A stretch of 64,000 nt of DNA from Breoghania sp037026715 (GCF_037026715.1 NZ_JBANCG010000003.1:248001-312000), one strand, 5' to 3'. Positions 25,681 through 33,507 are shown, counted from the first letter of the stretch. Notes: a model not told the origin generated them from the sequence alone. Made by a program: numbers and translations.

Positions 25681-27281
25681 CCGCTTGCGGGGGCAGATCC
25701 GGCACAGGGCGGCTTTCCTGCCTTCGGCTCGGCGGGATCGGGGCGGGCATCCTGAAGGATGTCGAACTGGAGGTGGCGCCGGGCGGTCTGCTTGCGATCA
25801 TCGGCCCCTCGGGCGCGGGCAAGAGCACGCTTCTCAAGGTGATTGCCGGGCTGATGCCGCATCGCGGCTTCATCGAATGCGGCGGGCCGGGTTTCGAGCG
25901 GCTGCCACCCTATCTGCGCAACATCGGCTACGTTCCGCAGGATCTATGCCTCTTTCCTCACAAGACGGTTGCCGGCAACCTTCGGCTCGCCCTCGGGCGC
26001 AGCCGGTTTGCGAAGGCGGACTGGCCGGGGCGGATCATGGCCTGTCTCGACATGCTGCGAATAGCGCACTTGGCGGACCGGCTGCCCGGCCGTATCAGCG
26101 GTGGGGAGCGTCAGCGCGCAGCGCTTGCCCGCGCGCTCGTTGGCGAACCGTCGCTGATGCTGCTCGACGAACCTTTCTCAAGCCTCGATCCGGAAACCGC
26201 GGAGCGCCTGAGAGGAGAACTCAGGACGATCCACGATCGGCTCGGGCTGACCACGCTGATGGTTACGCACAACATGGACGAAGCCTTCGGGCTGGCCGAC
26301 CGGGTGCTGCGGATGGAGGACGGACGTCTGCGCCCGGCCGAGCGGCGGCTATGCGGCACGTTTCGTCGCGAATCGATTTCTCGTCCCGAGGCGCCGGATG
26401 CGGTGCGGGACCGTTCGACATGTCAGGAACAAACGACCATGATCACCCTTTCCGACGCAGAGCTCGACGCGCTGGTGGCCCAGGACGTGCCCATGGGCGA
26501 CCTGACGACGGACATCCTCGGTATCGGCGCCGAGCCAGCGCGCATGACATTCACTGCGCGCGACGAGACGGTGCTTTGCGGCTCGGAGGAGGCGGCACGG
26601 ATGATCGAGCTTGCCGATGGCCGTGTTCTTTCATTCGCCGCAAGCGGAACACGGGTGGCGCCGGGCACGGTGTTTCTGGAGGCGGAAGGGAGTGCCGCCT
26701 CCCTGCACCGGACCTGGAAAGTCGCCATGACGCTTGTCGAATACGCGTCGGGAATCGCGACGCGGGCGGGCCGACTGGTGGCTGCCGCGCGCAGTGCCAA
26801 CCCCGATATCGGCGTTGCGTGCACCCGCAAGAACTTTCCCGGCACCAAGGCGATCAGCGTCAAGGCGGTGATGGCCGGGGGCGCGAGTATTCACCGGCTG
26901 GGCCTTTCGGAGACTGTTCTGGTGTTTCCCAACCACACGGCGTTCCTGTCCGCACCGCTTGAAGCGTGGGTGGCGCGCGCGAAAGCGCAAGCTGCCGAGA
27001 AGAAGCTGATGGTGGAGGCCGACGAGGTGGAGGAGGCGGAGGCGCTGGCGCGTGCCGGCGTCGACGTGCTTCAGCTCGACAAGATGCCGGTGGCCGCCGT
27101 GGCGGAGGTGGTGGCACGGGTGAAGCGGCTGGGGCTTTCCACCGTCGTCACCGCAACTGGCGGCATCAACGAGGAAAACGCCGCAGCCTATGCGGCCACG
27201 GGATGCGCGCTGCTGGTGACATCGTCGTGCTATTTCGGACGTCCGGCCGACGTGAAGGCGACGATCCTGCCGAAAGAGTAG
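25677..27281 (+). CDS. ABC transporter ATP-binding protein reading in frame into ModD (fusion)
   Basis: One open frame of 534 codons. Residues 1 to about 230 form an ABC ATPase: Walker A GPSGAGKST (43-51), signature ISGGERQRAALARAL (ISGGE in place of LSGGQ), Walker B LMLLDEPFSSLD and the switch histidine in MVTHNMDEAFG. It drives the transporter encoded upstream. After a linker of about 25 residues with no stop codon, residues 255-534 are ModD. The ATPase lacks the C-terminal molybdate-binding TOBE domain of classical ModC, so ModD takes its place. A ribosome site before codon 255 leaves open separate translation of ModD. Confidence 0.75.
   Translation: MTACGGRSGTGRLSCLRLGGIGAGILKDVELEVAPGGLLAIIGPSGAGKSTLLKVIAGLMPHRGFIECGGPGFERLPPYLRNIGYVPQDLCLFPHKTVAGNLRLALGRSRFAKADWPGRIMACLDMLRIAHLADRLPGRISGGERQRAALARALVGEPSLMLLDEPFSSLDPETAERLRGELRTIHDRLGLTTLMVTHNMDEAFGLADRVLRMEDGRLRPAERRLCGTFRRESISRPEAPDAVRDRSTCQEQTTMITLSDAELDALVAQDVPMGDLTTDILGIGAEPARMTFTARDETVLCGSEEAARMIELADGRVLSFAASGTRVAPGTVFLEAEGSAASLHRTWKVAMTLVEYASGIATRAGRLVAAARSANPDIGVACTRKNFPGTKAISVKAVMAGGASIHRLGLSETVLVFPNHTAFLSAPLEAWVARAKAQAAEKKLMVEADEVEEAEALARAGVDVLQLDKMPVAAVAEVVARVKRLGLSTVVTATGGINEENAAAYAATGCALLVTSSCYFGRPADVKATILPKE
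26439..27281 (+). CDS. modD: ModD protein, internal start within the fused frame
   Basis: If initiated separately, this is a 280-residue ModD. The sequence resembles quinolinate phosphoribosyltransferase (NadC): the active-site segment TRKNFPGTKAISVKAVMAGG followed by IHRLGLSET, and the barrel end VTATGGINEENAAAYAATG. ModD is found with molybdate transporters, but I know of no settled reaction for it. ATG 26439 lies 10 bases after AGGA, a workable ribosome site, in the same frame as the ATPase. Whether the cell makes the fusion, the short form or both cannot be decided from sequence. Confidence 0.7.
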   Translation: MITLSDAELDALVAQDVPMGDLTTDILGIGAEPARMTFTARDETVLCGSEEAARMIELADGRVLSFAASGTRVAPGTVFLEAEGSAASLHRTWKVAMTLVEYASGIATRAGRLVAAARSANPDIGVACTRKNFPGTKAISVKAVMAGGASIHRLGLSETVLVFPNHTAFLSAPLEAWVARAKAQAAEKKLMVEADEVEEAEALARAGVDVLQLDKMPVAAVAEVVARVKRLGLSTVVTATGGINEENAAAYAATGCALLVTSSCYFGRPADVKATILPKE

Positions 27282-27291
27282 GGCGCGCCGC

Positions 27292-27321
27292 AAAAAAGAC
27301 GCCCCGGAGAACCGGGGCGTC
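27292..27321 (-). terminator. intrinsic terminator of hsp20
   Basis: GACGCCCCGG (27298-27307) pairs with CCGGGGCGTC (27312-27321) around a 4-base loop. A run of six A on the + strand (27292-27297) gives the U tract when read leftward, so it ends the hsp20 transcript. It lies 51 bases past the hsp20 stop. Confidence 0.85.
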
Positions 27322-27371
27322 TGCAGAAGGGGCCGGTCCGGGGAAACCGGCCCTCGATCGGGGCGGCGCGA

Positions 27372-27830
27372 TTACGCGGCCGAGGCCTCGATCTGTTTTT
27401 CCGCACCGTTGCCGTTGCGGATCTCGATCTTCCGGGGCTTCATGGCCTCCGGAATCTCGCGTACGAGGTCGATGTGCAGCAGCCCGTTCTTCAGGCTCGC
27501 GCCGCGCACTTCCACGTGGTCGGCAAGCTGGAAGCGGCGCTCGAAGGCGCGCGCGGCGATGCCGCGGTGAAGAATGCGGGCCTCTTCGCCTTCCTCTTCG
27601 GTCTTCTCGCCCTTCACGACCAGGATCGATTCCTTGGACTCGATGGACAGATCCTCCTCCGAGAAGCCCGCCACCGCCATGGTGATACGGTAAGCGTTTT
27701 CACCGGTGAGCTCGATGTTGTAGGGCGGATAGCCGGCATTCGCCTCGTTGCCGACATTGTCGAGCAGCGAGAAAAGACGGTCGAAGCCCACGGTGGTGCG
27801 ATAGAGGGGGGAAAGATCGAAATGACGCAT
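27372..27830 (-). CDS. small heat shock protein, Hsp20/IbpA family
   Basis: A 152-residue holdase chaperone that binds unfolding proteins. The alpha-crystallin domain spans about residues 38-130 (YRITMAVAGFSEEDLSIES, then the core FERRFQLADHVEVRGASLKNG). The start, MRHFDLSPLYRTTVGFDRLF, is the IbpA type. The ATG at 27830 follows a strong AGGAGGA site with 7-base spacing. Upstream lie a heat-shock promoter and a probable RNA thermometer, so both transcription and translation should rise with heat. Confidence 0.95.
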   Translation of the reverse strand: MRHFDLSPLYRTTVGFDRLFSLLDNVGNEANAGYPPYNIELTGENAYRITMAVAGFSEEDLSIESKESILVVKGEKTEEEGEEARILHRGIAARAFERRFQLADHVEVRGASLKNGLLHIDLVREIPEAMKPRKIEIRNGNGAEKQIEASAA

Positions 27831-27837
27831 TGGATAG

Positions 27838-27940
27838 TCCTCCTTTGAGCGACTGATCGGTTGAAACGCCGTTCTCCATCGAGCGCCCGATCATCGGGCC
27901 GGATCCGTTGAAGAACGAGCCGGTACTCCTTTTCGTCCGC
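27838..27940 (-). promoter_or_regulatory. probable ROSE-type RNA thermometer in the hsp20 leader
   Basis: On the minus strand the AGGAGGA ribosome site (27844-27838) is preceded three bases earlier by UCGCU (27852-27848). UCGCU can pair with AGGA with one bulged G, the arrangement typical of the last hairpin of ROSE elements. The leader upstream to about 27940 contains further inverted segments. The gene class and the leader length, about 150 bases from the promoter, both fit ROSE. I did not compute the fold. Confidence 0.55.
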
Positions 27941-27997
27941 CGTCATTGGCCGGACGGAAACACCGTTCAGCGGGCCCCTTCGGGCACCCGCAGGGAA

Positions 27998-28027
27998 TAG
28001 ATGGGAACGGATTTTCGGGGTTTCAAG
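27998..28027 (-). promoter_or_regulatory. RpoH (sigma-32) type heat-shock promoter of hsp20
   Basis: Read leftward, the -35 box CTTGAAA (28027-28021) is a perfect match to the heat-shock consensus. It is followed by a 14-base spacer and the -10 box TCCCATCTA (28006-27998), against the consensus CCCCATNTA. Transcription would start near 27990, giving an hsp20 leader of about 160 bases. Confidence 0.75.
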
Positions 28028-28219
28028 ACCTCCGGAACCTGGCGGGTTTCGCCGTTTCGAACGCGTTGGCAGGGCATGAACCGTGCCTGAACGCCGGCTT
28101 GAAATCCGGTTCAGGGACGATCGGCGAAGCTGACCTTCCTGACCGCAGAGCCGCCGCTGAAAGCACCGATAAAAAGGCGGCTCGCGAAATCGGATCGAAA
28201 ACCGGAAAGGAGAGCCACC

Positions 28220-28696
28220 ATGACCCGCCTTCACCGAAAGCCTCTTGTCCGCCGTATGCGCGGCGCCCGCGCCATCCTCGCCGCGACCGCCCTGGCCGTT
28301 GCAGCCGGCCTCGCGCAGCCGGCATCGGCCGCATCTGCCGACAGCCCGCGTTACACGCCCGCGGCCCAGCGTCTCGACAATGGTCGGGACAGCGATGCAC
28401 GGCTGAAGGCCCTGCACGAGAGACGTCTTGAGGAACGACGCAAGGCGCAGCGCGAACGCCGGGACTGGAAACGCCACGAGCGCCCGGTGCGCACTCTCGA
28501 CCGGCATGACGTTGCGAAGGTCCTCCATCGTCGCGGATACCGCAAGGTTCATGACGTGCGCCGCGTCGGCCGCGTCTATCGCGCCAGAGCCATCGGCCGC
28601 CACGGTCGTCCCGTTGGCGTCATCGTCAACGCCAGGACCGGCCGCATCATGGGCGTGGAGCGCCTCCATTGGCCGCGCCCGGTCTATCGCTGGTAG
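28220..28696 (+). CDS. small exported basic protein, PepSY-like (hypothetical)
   Basis: A 158-residue protein with an N-terminal signal (AILAATALAVAAGLAQPASA). A very basic middle (LHERRLEERRKAQRERRDWK) follows. The C-terminal 60 residues (DVAKVLHRRGYRKVHDVRRV and VIVNARTGRIMGVERL) follow the PepSY pattern of a helix, then two strands ending in D/N-x-x-T-G-x-I. A GGAGAG ribosome site precedes ATG 28220. It is divergent from hsp20. The function is not known; a periplasmic role is likely. Confidence 0.7.
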   Translation: MTRLHRKPLVRRMRGARAILAATALAVAAGLAQPASAASADSPRYTPAAQRLDNGRDSDARLKALHERRLEERRKAQRERRDWKRHERPVRTLDRHDVAKVLHRRGYRKVHDVRRVGRVYRARAIGRHGRPVGVIVNARTGRIMGVERLHWPRPVYRW

Positions 28697-28923
28697 TTTG
28701 CGAGGGTCTGGGGCCTTTAAGGCCAGGGAGAGACCGAGAGAGCCTGAGCCGGGGCCATCGACGGTCCCCGGCTGGGGCCATCGAATGCCTGTCCGCATGT
28801 GCGCGGGCCGGGGTTCCGGTTGTGGGAGCGCTGCAGCTTCGCTATGACATTCGCAGCATCTCGCTGTGCCGCCTGATCCCGATGGGCGGGCGGCGCAGCC
28901 GGCACCGTTTTCCGGACCCCGCC

Positions 28924-29874
28924 ATGGACCTCGTCGCGCATCCCGACAATCCGATACCCGCCGGCGCGAAGGCCGGTTTCGTCACGACCGAGGACGGCCG
29001 GAGGATCCGCTATGCGCGCTTTCCCGCCACCGGATCACCGCTCAAGGGAACGGTGACCCTCCTGCAGGGGCGTGCGGACTTTATCGAGAAGTATTTCGAG
29101 ACGGTGGAGGATCTGCGCAAGCGCGGCTTCGCCGTCGTCGCTTTCGACTGGCGCGGCCAGGGCGGGTCGGAGCGACTTCTCGCCAATCACCGGCGCGGCT
29201 ATGTCGACAGTCTGCACGAATATGTCCGCGATGCGATCGCCGTGGTCGAACAGGTCAGCATGCCGGATTGCCCGGGGCCGCATTTCGCGCTGTGTCATTC
29301 CACCGGCGGGCTGGTCGCGTTGCTCGGGCATGCGCGGTTGCGCACCATGTTCGAACGCATGGTGCTGGTCTCGCCGCTGATCGGTCTTGGCCGTTATGGC
29401 CCGCCGCAGGGCGTCATCGCGCCGCTAGCCGCGGTGCTGACCGCGGTGGGGCTGGCGGAGATGCCACTGTCGATCACCGACACGCAAGGAGACAACAGCC
29501 GGTTCGCCGACAATCCGCTGACCCACGACGAGGAACGCTTTGCGCGGTCGCTGGCGATCCTTGCGCAGGCGCCTGAACTGGATACGGGGCCGGCGACGAT
29601 CGGCTGGCTCAATGCGGTCTGCCGTGCGATGCGGCGGGTGCGCGCCTATGATTTTGCGCCCGAGGTCTCGTTGCCGCTGCTGATCGTGGCCGCCGGGGCC
29701 GACCGGGTCGTCTCCAGCCCCGCGGCGGAGGAGCTCTGCTCGCGCATGCGCGCGGCCGGCTATGTCGAGATCCCCGGCGCGCGGCACGAACTGATGATGG
29801 AGGCCGACCGCTTTCGCGAACAGTTTTGGGCGGCCTTCGACGCCTTCGTTCCCGGAAGTTCCGATACGGCTTAA
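28924..29874 (+). CDS. alpha/beta hydrolase, lysophospholipase (PldB)-like
   Basis: A 316-residue hydrolase. The oxyanion region is TVTLLQGRADFIEKY, followed by AFDWRGQGGS. The nucleophile elbow is LCHSTGGLVAL, with cysteine in place of the usual first glycine. The acid is probably the Asp in AAGADRVVS, and the histidine that in GARHELMMEADRFREQF. These features match the monoacylglycerol-lipase/lysophospholipase group. The ATG at 28924 is chosen from family length. The stop overlaps the stop of the convergent phosphatase gene by four bases. Confidence 0.85.
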   Translation: MDLVAHPDNPIPAGAKAGFVTTEDGRRIRYARFPATGSPLKGTVTLLQGRADFIEKYFETVEDLRKRGFAVVAFDWRGQGGSERLLANHRRGYVDSLHEYVRDAIAVVEQVSMPDCPGPHFALCHSTGGLVALLGHARLRTMFERMVLVSPLIGLGRYGPPQGVIAPLAAVLTAVGLAEMPLSITDTQGDNSRFADNPLTHDEERFARSLAILAQAPELDTGPATIGWLNAVCRAMRRVRAYDFAPEVSLPLLIVAAGADRVVSSPAAEELCSRMRAAGYVEIPGARHELMMEADRFREQFWAAFDAFVPGSSDTA

Positions 29875-30695
29875 GCCTGGCAGATCGCCAGTTCGCGCAG
29901 GACCTGTTCGTGCAGGGCAGGGTCGCCGCTGGCCACGATCCGGCCGCCATCCGTCGGCGCACCGCCGGTCCAGGTGGTCACGACGCCGCCCGCGCCTTCC
30001 ACGATCGGCACGAGTGCGACGATGTCATAGGATTGCAGCCCGGCCTCGATGACGAGATCGGCCTGACCGGCGGCCAGCATGCAGTAGCCGTAGCAGTCGG
30101 TGCCGTAGCGGGCGAGTCGAACCTTGCGTTCCACAGCGTCGTAGGCCGGGCGTTCGTCGCGATCGAAAAGGGCCGGGGTGGTGGTGAAGAGGATTGCGTC
30201 GGCGAGATCGGCACAACGCCGCGTCTTCAGCGTGCCTTCGCCGTGCGGACCACGATAGCCGGCGCTCTCGCCGTCGCCGAAGAACCGCTCCCCGATGTAG
30301 GGCTGGGCCATCATGCCGAGCGCCGGGCGGCCGTTGTGCATCAGGCCGATCAGGGTGCCCCACAGCGGCACGCCGGCGATGAAGGAGCGGGTACCGTCGA
30401 TCGGGTCCAGAACCCAGACGTGTTCCGCGTCCTGCTGGTGCCTGCCATACTCCTCGCCGACGATGCCGTGATCGGGAAACGTCTCCTCGATCAGCGCGCG
30501 CATCGCCCGTTCCGCACCGCGATCGGCTTCCGTCACCGGGTCGTAGCGGCGCACATCGTCGGGGGCTGCACCGGCAAGGCCCTTGTCGTCCACGTGTATG
30601 GATGTACGGAAACCGGCGAGCGCGGCGGCGCCGGCGGCGTCCGCGAGGCGATGGATGAAGGGTACGTAGTCCTGTTCTTTTTGCATGTCTGCCAT
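29871..30695 (-). CDS. hisN: inositol monophosphatase family protein, probable histidinol-phosphatase
   Basis: A 274-residue Mg-dependent phosphatase. The family motifs are DPVTEADRGAE, GEEYG, DPIDGTRSFIAGVP (metal site) and the late YDIVALVPIVEGAGGVVTTW. The sequence is nearer to HisN (histidinol-phosphate to histidinol) than to SuhB. No his genes are adjacent. Its promoter region lies next to an sRNA gene resembling the suhB motif RNA. The stop overlaps the convergent hydrolase stop. Confidence 0.85.
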   Translation of the reverse strand: MADMQKEQDYVPFIHRLADAAGAAALAGFRTSIHVDDKGLAGAAPDDVRRYDPVTEADRGAERAMRALIEETFPDHGIVGEEYGRHQQDAEHVWVLDPIDGTRSFIAGVPLWGTLIGLMHNGRPALGMMAQPYIGERFFGDGESAGYRGPHGEGTLKTRRCADLADAILFTTTPALFDRDERPAYDAVERKVRLARYGTDCYGYCMLAAGQADLVIEAGLQSYDIVALVPIVEGAGGVVTTWTGGAPTDGGRIVASGDPALHEQVLRELAICQA

Positions 30696-30880
30696 GTGTC
30701 TCGTGCAGGTCTTTCGAATTCGCGTGTCTGTCCGGAGCGCCTGGGAAAGCGACGGTGCGGCAATTTTGCCGGTTCTGGCCGCTTAAACAGCGTTGTACTG
30801 ATTTACGTGGGGTTCTGCTCCCGATGCATCGTGGCCCTGCGCCAGGATCGATACAGAATCGAATCTGGAACTTGTATGGG

Positions 30881-30909
30881 TTGACTTTTGTGCGGTGCGG
30901 GGGCAGATT
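30881..30909 (+). promoter_or_regulatory. sigma-70 type promoter of the sRNA
   Basis: TTGACT (30881-30886), 17-base spacer, CAGATT (30904-30909). Transcription should begin near 30914-30916, at the foot of the first sRNA stem. Confidence 0.6.
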
Positions 30910-30913
30910 GTGC

Positions 30914-31000
30914 AGTGCGATATGGCTTCATATCGCAGCCCTTCTTGGGCGTTTCCTCCCTAGACTTCAGGCCGCCTCGTCAGAGCGCGGCCTTTTTTTT
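30914..31000 (+). ncRNA. small RNA resembling the suhB motif / MmgR (alpha-r8) family
   Basis: About 85 bases without coding potential. Stem 1 is perfect: TGCGATATG (30916-30924) with CATATCGCA (30929-30937). Stem 2 is GCCC/GGGC (30938-30950). A single-stranded stretch with CCTCCC (30955-30960) follows; it could pair with ribosome sites. The 3' end is a strong terminator, AGGCCGC (30969-30975) with GCGGCCT (30987-30993), and eight T. The size, order of stems, exposed CCTCCC and nearness to an inositol monophosphatase family gene fit the alphaproteobacterial suhB-motif RNA, known as MmgR in Sinorhizobium. Family membership is from memory, not a search. Confidence 0.7.
30969..31000 (+). terminator. 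Rho-independent terminator of the sRNA
   Basis: A 7-bp perfect stem, AGGCCGC/GCGGCCT, is followed by a run of T through 31000. Confidence 0.85.
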
Positions 31001-31081
31001 GTCCGCATCGCGGTTCCTGTACGTCGCCCGCCAGCGATCTCTCGGGCATGTGGCCGTGATGAGGACCTGCCCGTCGCCCGA

Positions 31082-32011
31082 TCATTCGGCGGCAAGGGGC
31101 TGCGCGGGCAGGTCCTGGTCGGGGATGGATGTCAGGTGATGGGTGAAGGCGGCCATGTCCGCAACCACCCGCTGGAATCCCTCGTGCAGGCGATGGTTGC
31201 GCTCGTCCATGTAGAGGGCCCGGTTGATTTCCAGTTGCAGTGCATGGAGCCCCTTGGCCGGGCGCCCGTAGTGTTCAGTGATAAAGCCGCCGGCATAAGG
31301 CCGGTTGTGCGCCACCCGGTATCCCATGCCGGTGAGGATCTCGGTCGCGGCGTCGCTGAGATCGGCGGAACAGCTCGTGCCGTACCGGTCGCCGATGATG
31401 AAGTCGGGGCGCGCATGGCCGTCGTGACCGCGCACGGACGAGGGCATCGAATGGCAGTCGATGAGAACGGCGAAGCCGAAGGCGACATGGGTTTCGGCCA
31501 GTAGCCGGCGCAAGGCCCGGTGATAGGGTTTGTAGATGGTCTCGATGCGCTCGAGCCCTTCGGAGACCTCCAGCGGGCCTGAATAGATGTCCTGGCGCTC
31601 GCCCACCACGCGGGCGATCGTGCCCAGCCCGCCGGCAACCCGCACGGAGCGGATGTTTGCGAAGGGCGGCAGGCGCCCGCGAAACATCTTCGGGTCCAGT
31701 TCGTAGGGCTCGCGATTCACGTCCAGATAGGCACGCGGGAAATGGGCGCGCAGGAGCGGCGAGCCGAGGTCGACCACGCTCACGAAAAGCTCGTCCACGA
31801 AGGCGTCCTCGGAGCGGCGGATCTGCAGGGTGTCCAGCCGGGAGGCCTTGAGAAAGTCGCGCGGATAGGTGCGGCCGCTATGGGGCGAGTTGAAGACGAA
31901 GGGCAGCCGCTGCTGTGCCGGGTGGAGGATCTCCAGACAGTTCTCCTCCGTGAACGCGTCAACGAGGCGCAGGCTCGCGTCAGCCGGATATCTGTCCAAG
32001 CGCTCGTGCAC
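31082..32011 (-). CDS. N-formylglutamate amidohydrolase family protein
   Basis: A 309-residue metal-dependent hydrolase family member. Recognised by FVFNSPHSGRTYP near the N-terminus, RAYLDVNREPYELDP, VLIDCHSMPSS and the late LQLEINRALYMDER. I chose GTG 32011 (then HERLDRYP), which has GAGGAG about eight bases upstream; the only upstream ATG in frame adds 40 residues without family character. It is divergent from cpdR. A second, distant family member lies at 37810-38652. No histidine-degradation genes are near, so the true substrate is open. Confidence 0.85.
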   Translation of the reverse strand: MHERLDRYPADASLRLVDAFTEENCLEILHPAQQRLPFVFNSPHSGRTYPRDFLKASRLDTLQIRRSEDAFVDELFVSVVDLGSPLLRAHFPRAYLDVNREPYELDPKMFRGRLPPFANIRSVRVAGGLGTIARVVGERQDIYSGPLEVSEGLERIETIYKPYHRALRRLLAETHVAFGFAVLIDCHSMPSSVRGHDGHARPDFIIGDRYGTSCSADLSDAATEILTGMGYRVAHNRPYAGGFITEHYGRPAKGLHALQLEINRALYMDERNHRLHEGFQRVVADMAAFTHHLTSIPDQDLPAQPLAAE

Positions 32012-32339
32012 GCCTTGCTCCTCGTCTCTCAATTCCCTCGCATGCCGCCATTTCCCGGCATGTGTTCGCTCTTCCCGGCACAGCCCCCGGCACGCTAGCT
32101 GGGGGGCGCCGGGATCGGACGTATCCCTCAATGCTTAACCGGACCGGGCCACCGGTAAGATAGGTGTCCACAAAGCGGTGGGCGAGTCCAGTCCGGCGGC
32201 GGCCGGGTGCAAAGCCTATCGCAGGCGGGGTGCGTGCCCCATTCCGGTTTCACCGGATGTTTACATAAATCGATCGTTATGGGATGAAAATGAGTCGAAT
32301 GGCCCGCAGTGGCCGGATTTCCAAAAACGGTTGTATCAA
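32012..32339. other. divergent promoter region between the amidohydrolase gene and cpdR
   Basis: About 330 bases without a gene. The cpdR side (32255-32300) is AT-richer, with a TTTACATAAATCGATCGTTA stretch likely to hold the promoter. I see no clear operator or terminator. Confidence 0.45.
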
Positions 32340-32699
32340 ATGTCGCGGATTCTTCTCGCGGAAGACGATAATGACATGCGGCGTTTCCTCGCCAAGGCGC
32401 TGGAGAACGCAGGTTATGACGTCGTGTCCTTCGACAACGGCATGAGCGCTTACGAGCGGATCCGCGAGGAGCCGTTCACGCTGCTGCTCACCGATATCGT
32501 CATGCCCGAGATGGACGGAATAGAGCTTGCCCGCCGCGCGACGCAGCTCGATCCCGATCTGAAGGTCATGTTCATCACGGGCTTTGCCGCAGTCGCGCTC
32601 AATCCCGATTCGAACGCACCCAAGGATGCCAAGGTGCTCTCTAAGCCTTTCCATCTGCGCGATCTGGTGAGCGAAGTGGAGCGCATGCTGGCGGCCTGA
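32340..32699 (+). CDS. cpdR: response regulator CpdR
   Basis: A 119-residue single-domain receiver. The phosphoacceptor aspartate is in LLLTDIVMPEMDGIELA, the acidic pair in LLAEDDNDMRR and the lysine in VLSKPFHLRDL. In Caulobacter, unphosphorylated CpdR directs ClpXP to the cell pole to degrade CtrA and PdeA, under the CckA-ChpT relay. Length and sequence are typical of CpdR and there is no output domain. ATG 32340 is chosen because the upstream extension is not conserved. Confidence 0.9.
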   Translation: MSRILLAEDDNDMRRFLAKALENAGYDVVSFDNGMSAYERIREEPFTLLLTDIVMPEMDGIELARRATQLDPDLKVMFITGFAAVALNPDSNAPKDAKVLSKPFHLRDLVSEVERMLAA

Positions 32700-32957
32700 G
32701 ACAGCAAGGCCTGTGCGGCGAGGACGGTATGGGCGTGCGCGGACGCAGCCCTGCCGGCATTTCCGGCGATCGGCCGACGAAGGTTTCCACAGGAGGGTAC
32801 GGCGGAGGCAACCGTCTTTGAAAAAGGCGATATCCGGCCTTGCACCATGGATCGGTTCCCGCTATATCGCTCTCCACCGCGGCGGTCACGCCGCAAACCC
32901 GCCGACCGGCCGCGCTCCTTCGGGACGATGCGGCGCCGGTCGCCACCGACGAGTTTC

Positions 32958-33032
32958 GGGCGTGTAGCTCAGCGGGAGAGCACTACGTTGACATCGTAGG
33001 GGTCACTGGTTCAATCCCAGTCACGCCCACCA
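32958..33032 (+). tRNA. tRNA-Val (anticodon GAC)
   Basis: A full cloverleaf: acceptor GGGCGTG/CACGCCC, D arm GCTC/GAGC, anticodon stem CTACG/CGTAG with loop TTGACAT, and the T arm ACTGG-TTCAATC-CCAGT. The genome encodes the 3' CCA (33030-33032). Confidence 0.96.
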
Positions 33033-33168
33033 TTCTACCGGCCTTTTCGCTCCCGTTCAGGGGCGGGGTTATGCCGGAAGGCAACGGGGTTCCGTTGCCC
33101 GGACGACAACATCAGGTCCTGCCGTCCGGCAGGATGGCGATAGCAATCCCGAGACGGGAACGAGTACG

Positions 33169-33294
33169 ATGAAGATCAAGAATTCGCTCAAGGCGCTGAT
33201 GGGCCGTCACCGGGAGAACCGCATGGTTCGCCGTCGTGGCCGCGTGTACATCATCAACAAGCGGAACCCGCGCTTCAAGGCCCGCCAGGGCTGA
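33169..33294 (+). CDS. rpmJ: 50S ribosomal protein L36, cysteine-free (B-type) form
   Basis: A 41-residue basic protein (MKIKNSLKALMGRHRENRMV, then RRRGRVYIINKRNPRFKARQ and a final G). It matches the YkgO-type L36, which lacks the zinc-binding cysteines of the classical form and so does not need zinc. Such a form is the usual L36 in many alphaproteobacteria. It stands alone, 136 bases after tRNA-Val, and a terminator follows at 33354. Confidence 0.95.
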   Translation: MKIKNSLKALMGRHRENRMVRRRGRVYIINKRNPRFKARQG

Positions 33295-33353
33295 GGCCGC
33301 GCGGCCGGTCGTTCCGGCCGGCTCGTTTGACTCTCTTGCTCGACAGTTTGCAG

Positions 33354-33378
33354 GGCGCGCGTTTATCGCGCGCCTTTT
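33354..33378 (+). terminator. terminator downstream of rpmJ
   Basis: GGCGCGCG (33354-33361) pairs with CGCGCGCC (33367-33374) and is followed by TTTT. Confidence 0.75.
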
Positions 33379-33507
33379 CGCGTGGGCACGTCGCATTTGG
33401 CGCCCGCGCCTTCGGGTGTTTGTACATCACGCGCCTTTGATGGTCGTGACGAGGCTACGCAGCCTTGCGGTTTTGACCGGATGACATGGCCGGGGCATAC
33501 TTTGCCC

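Noticed and set aside
24000..27281. Calling the transporter tungstate-specific (Tup/Wtp)
   Set aside because: ModD and the Mo-box-like site favour molybdate; binding-protein sequence alone cannot exclude tungstate, so no tungstate claim is made.
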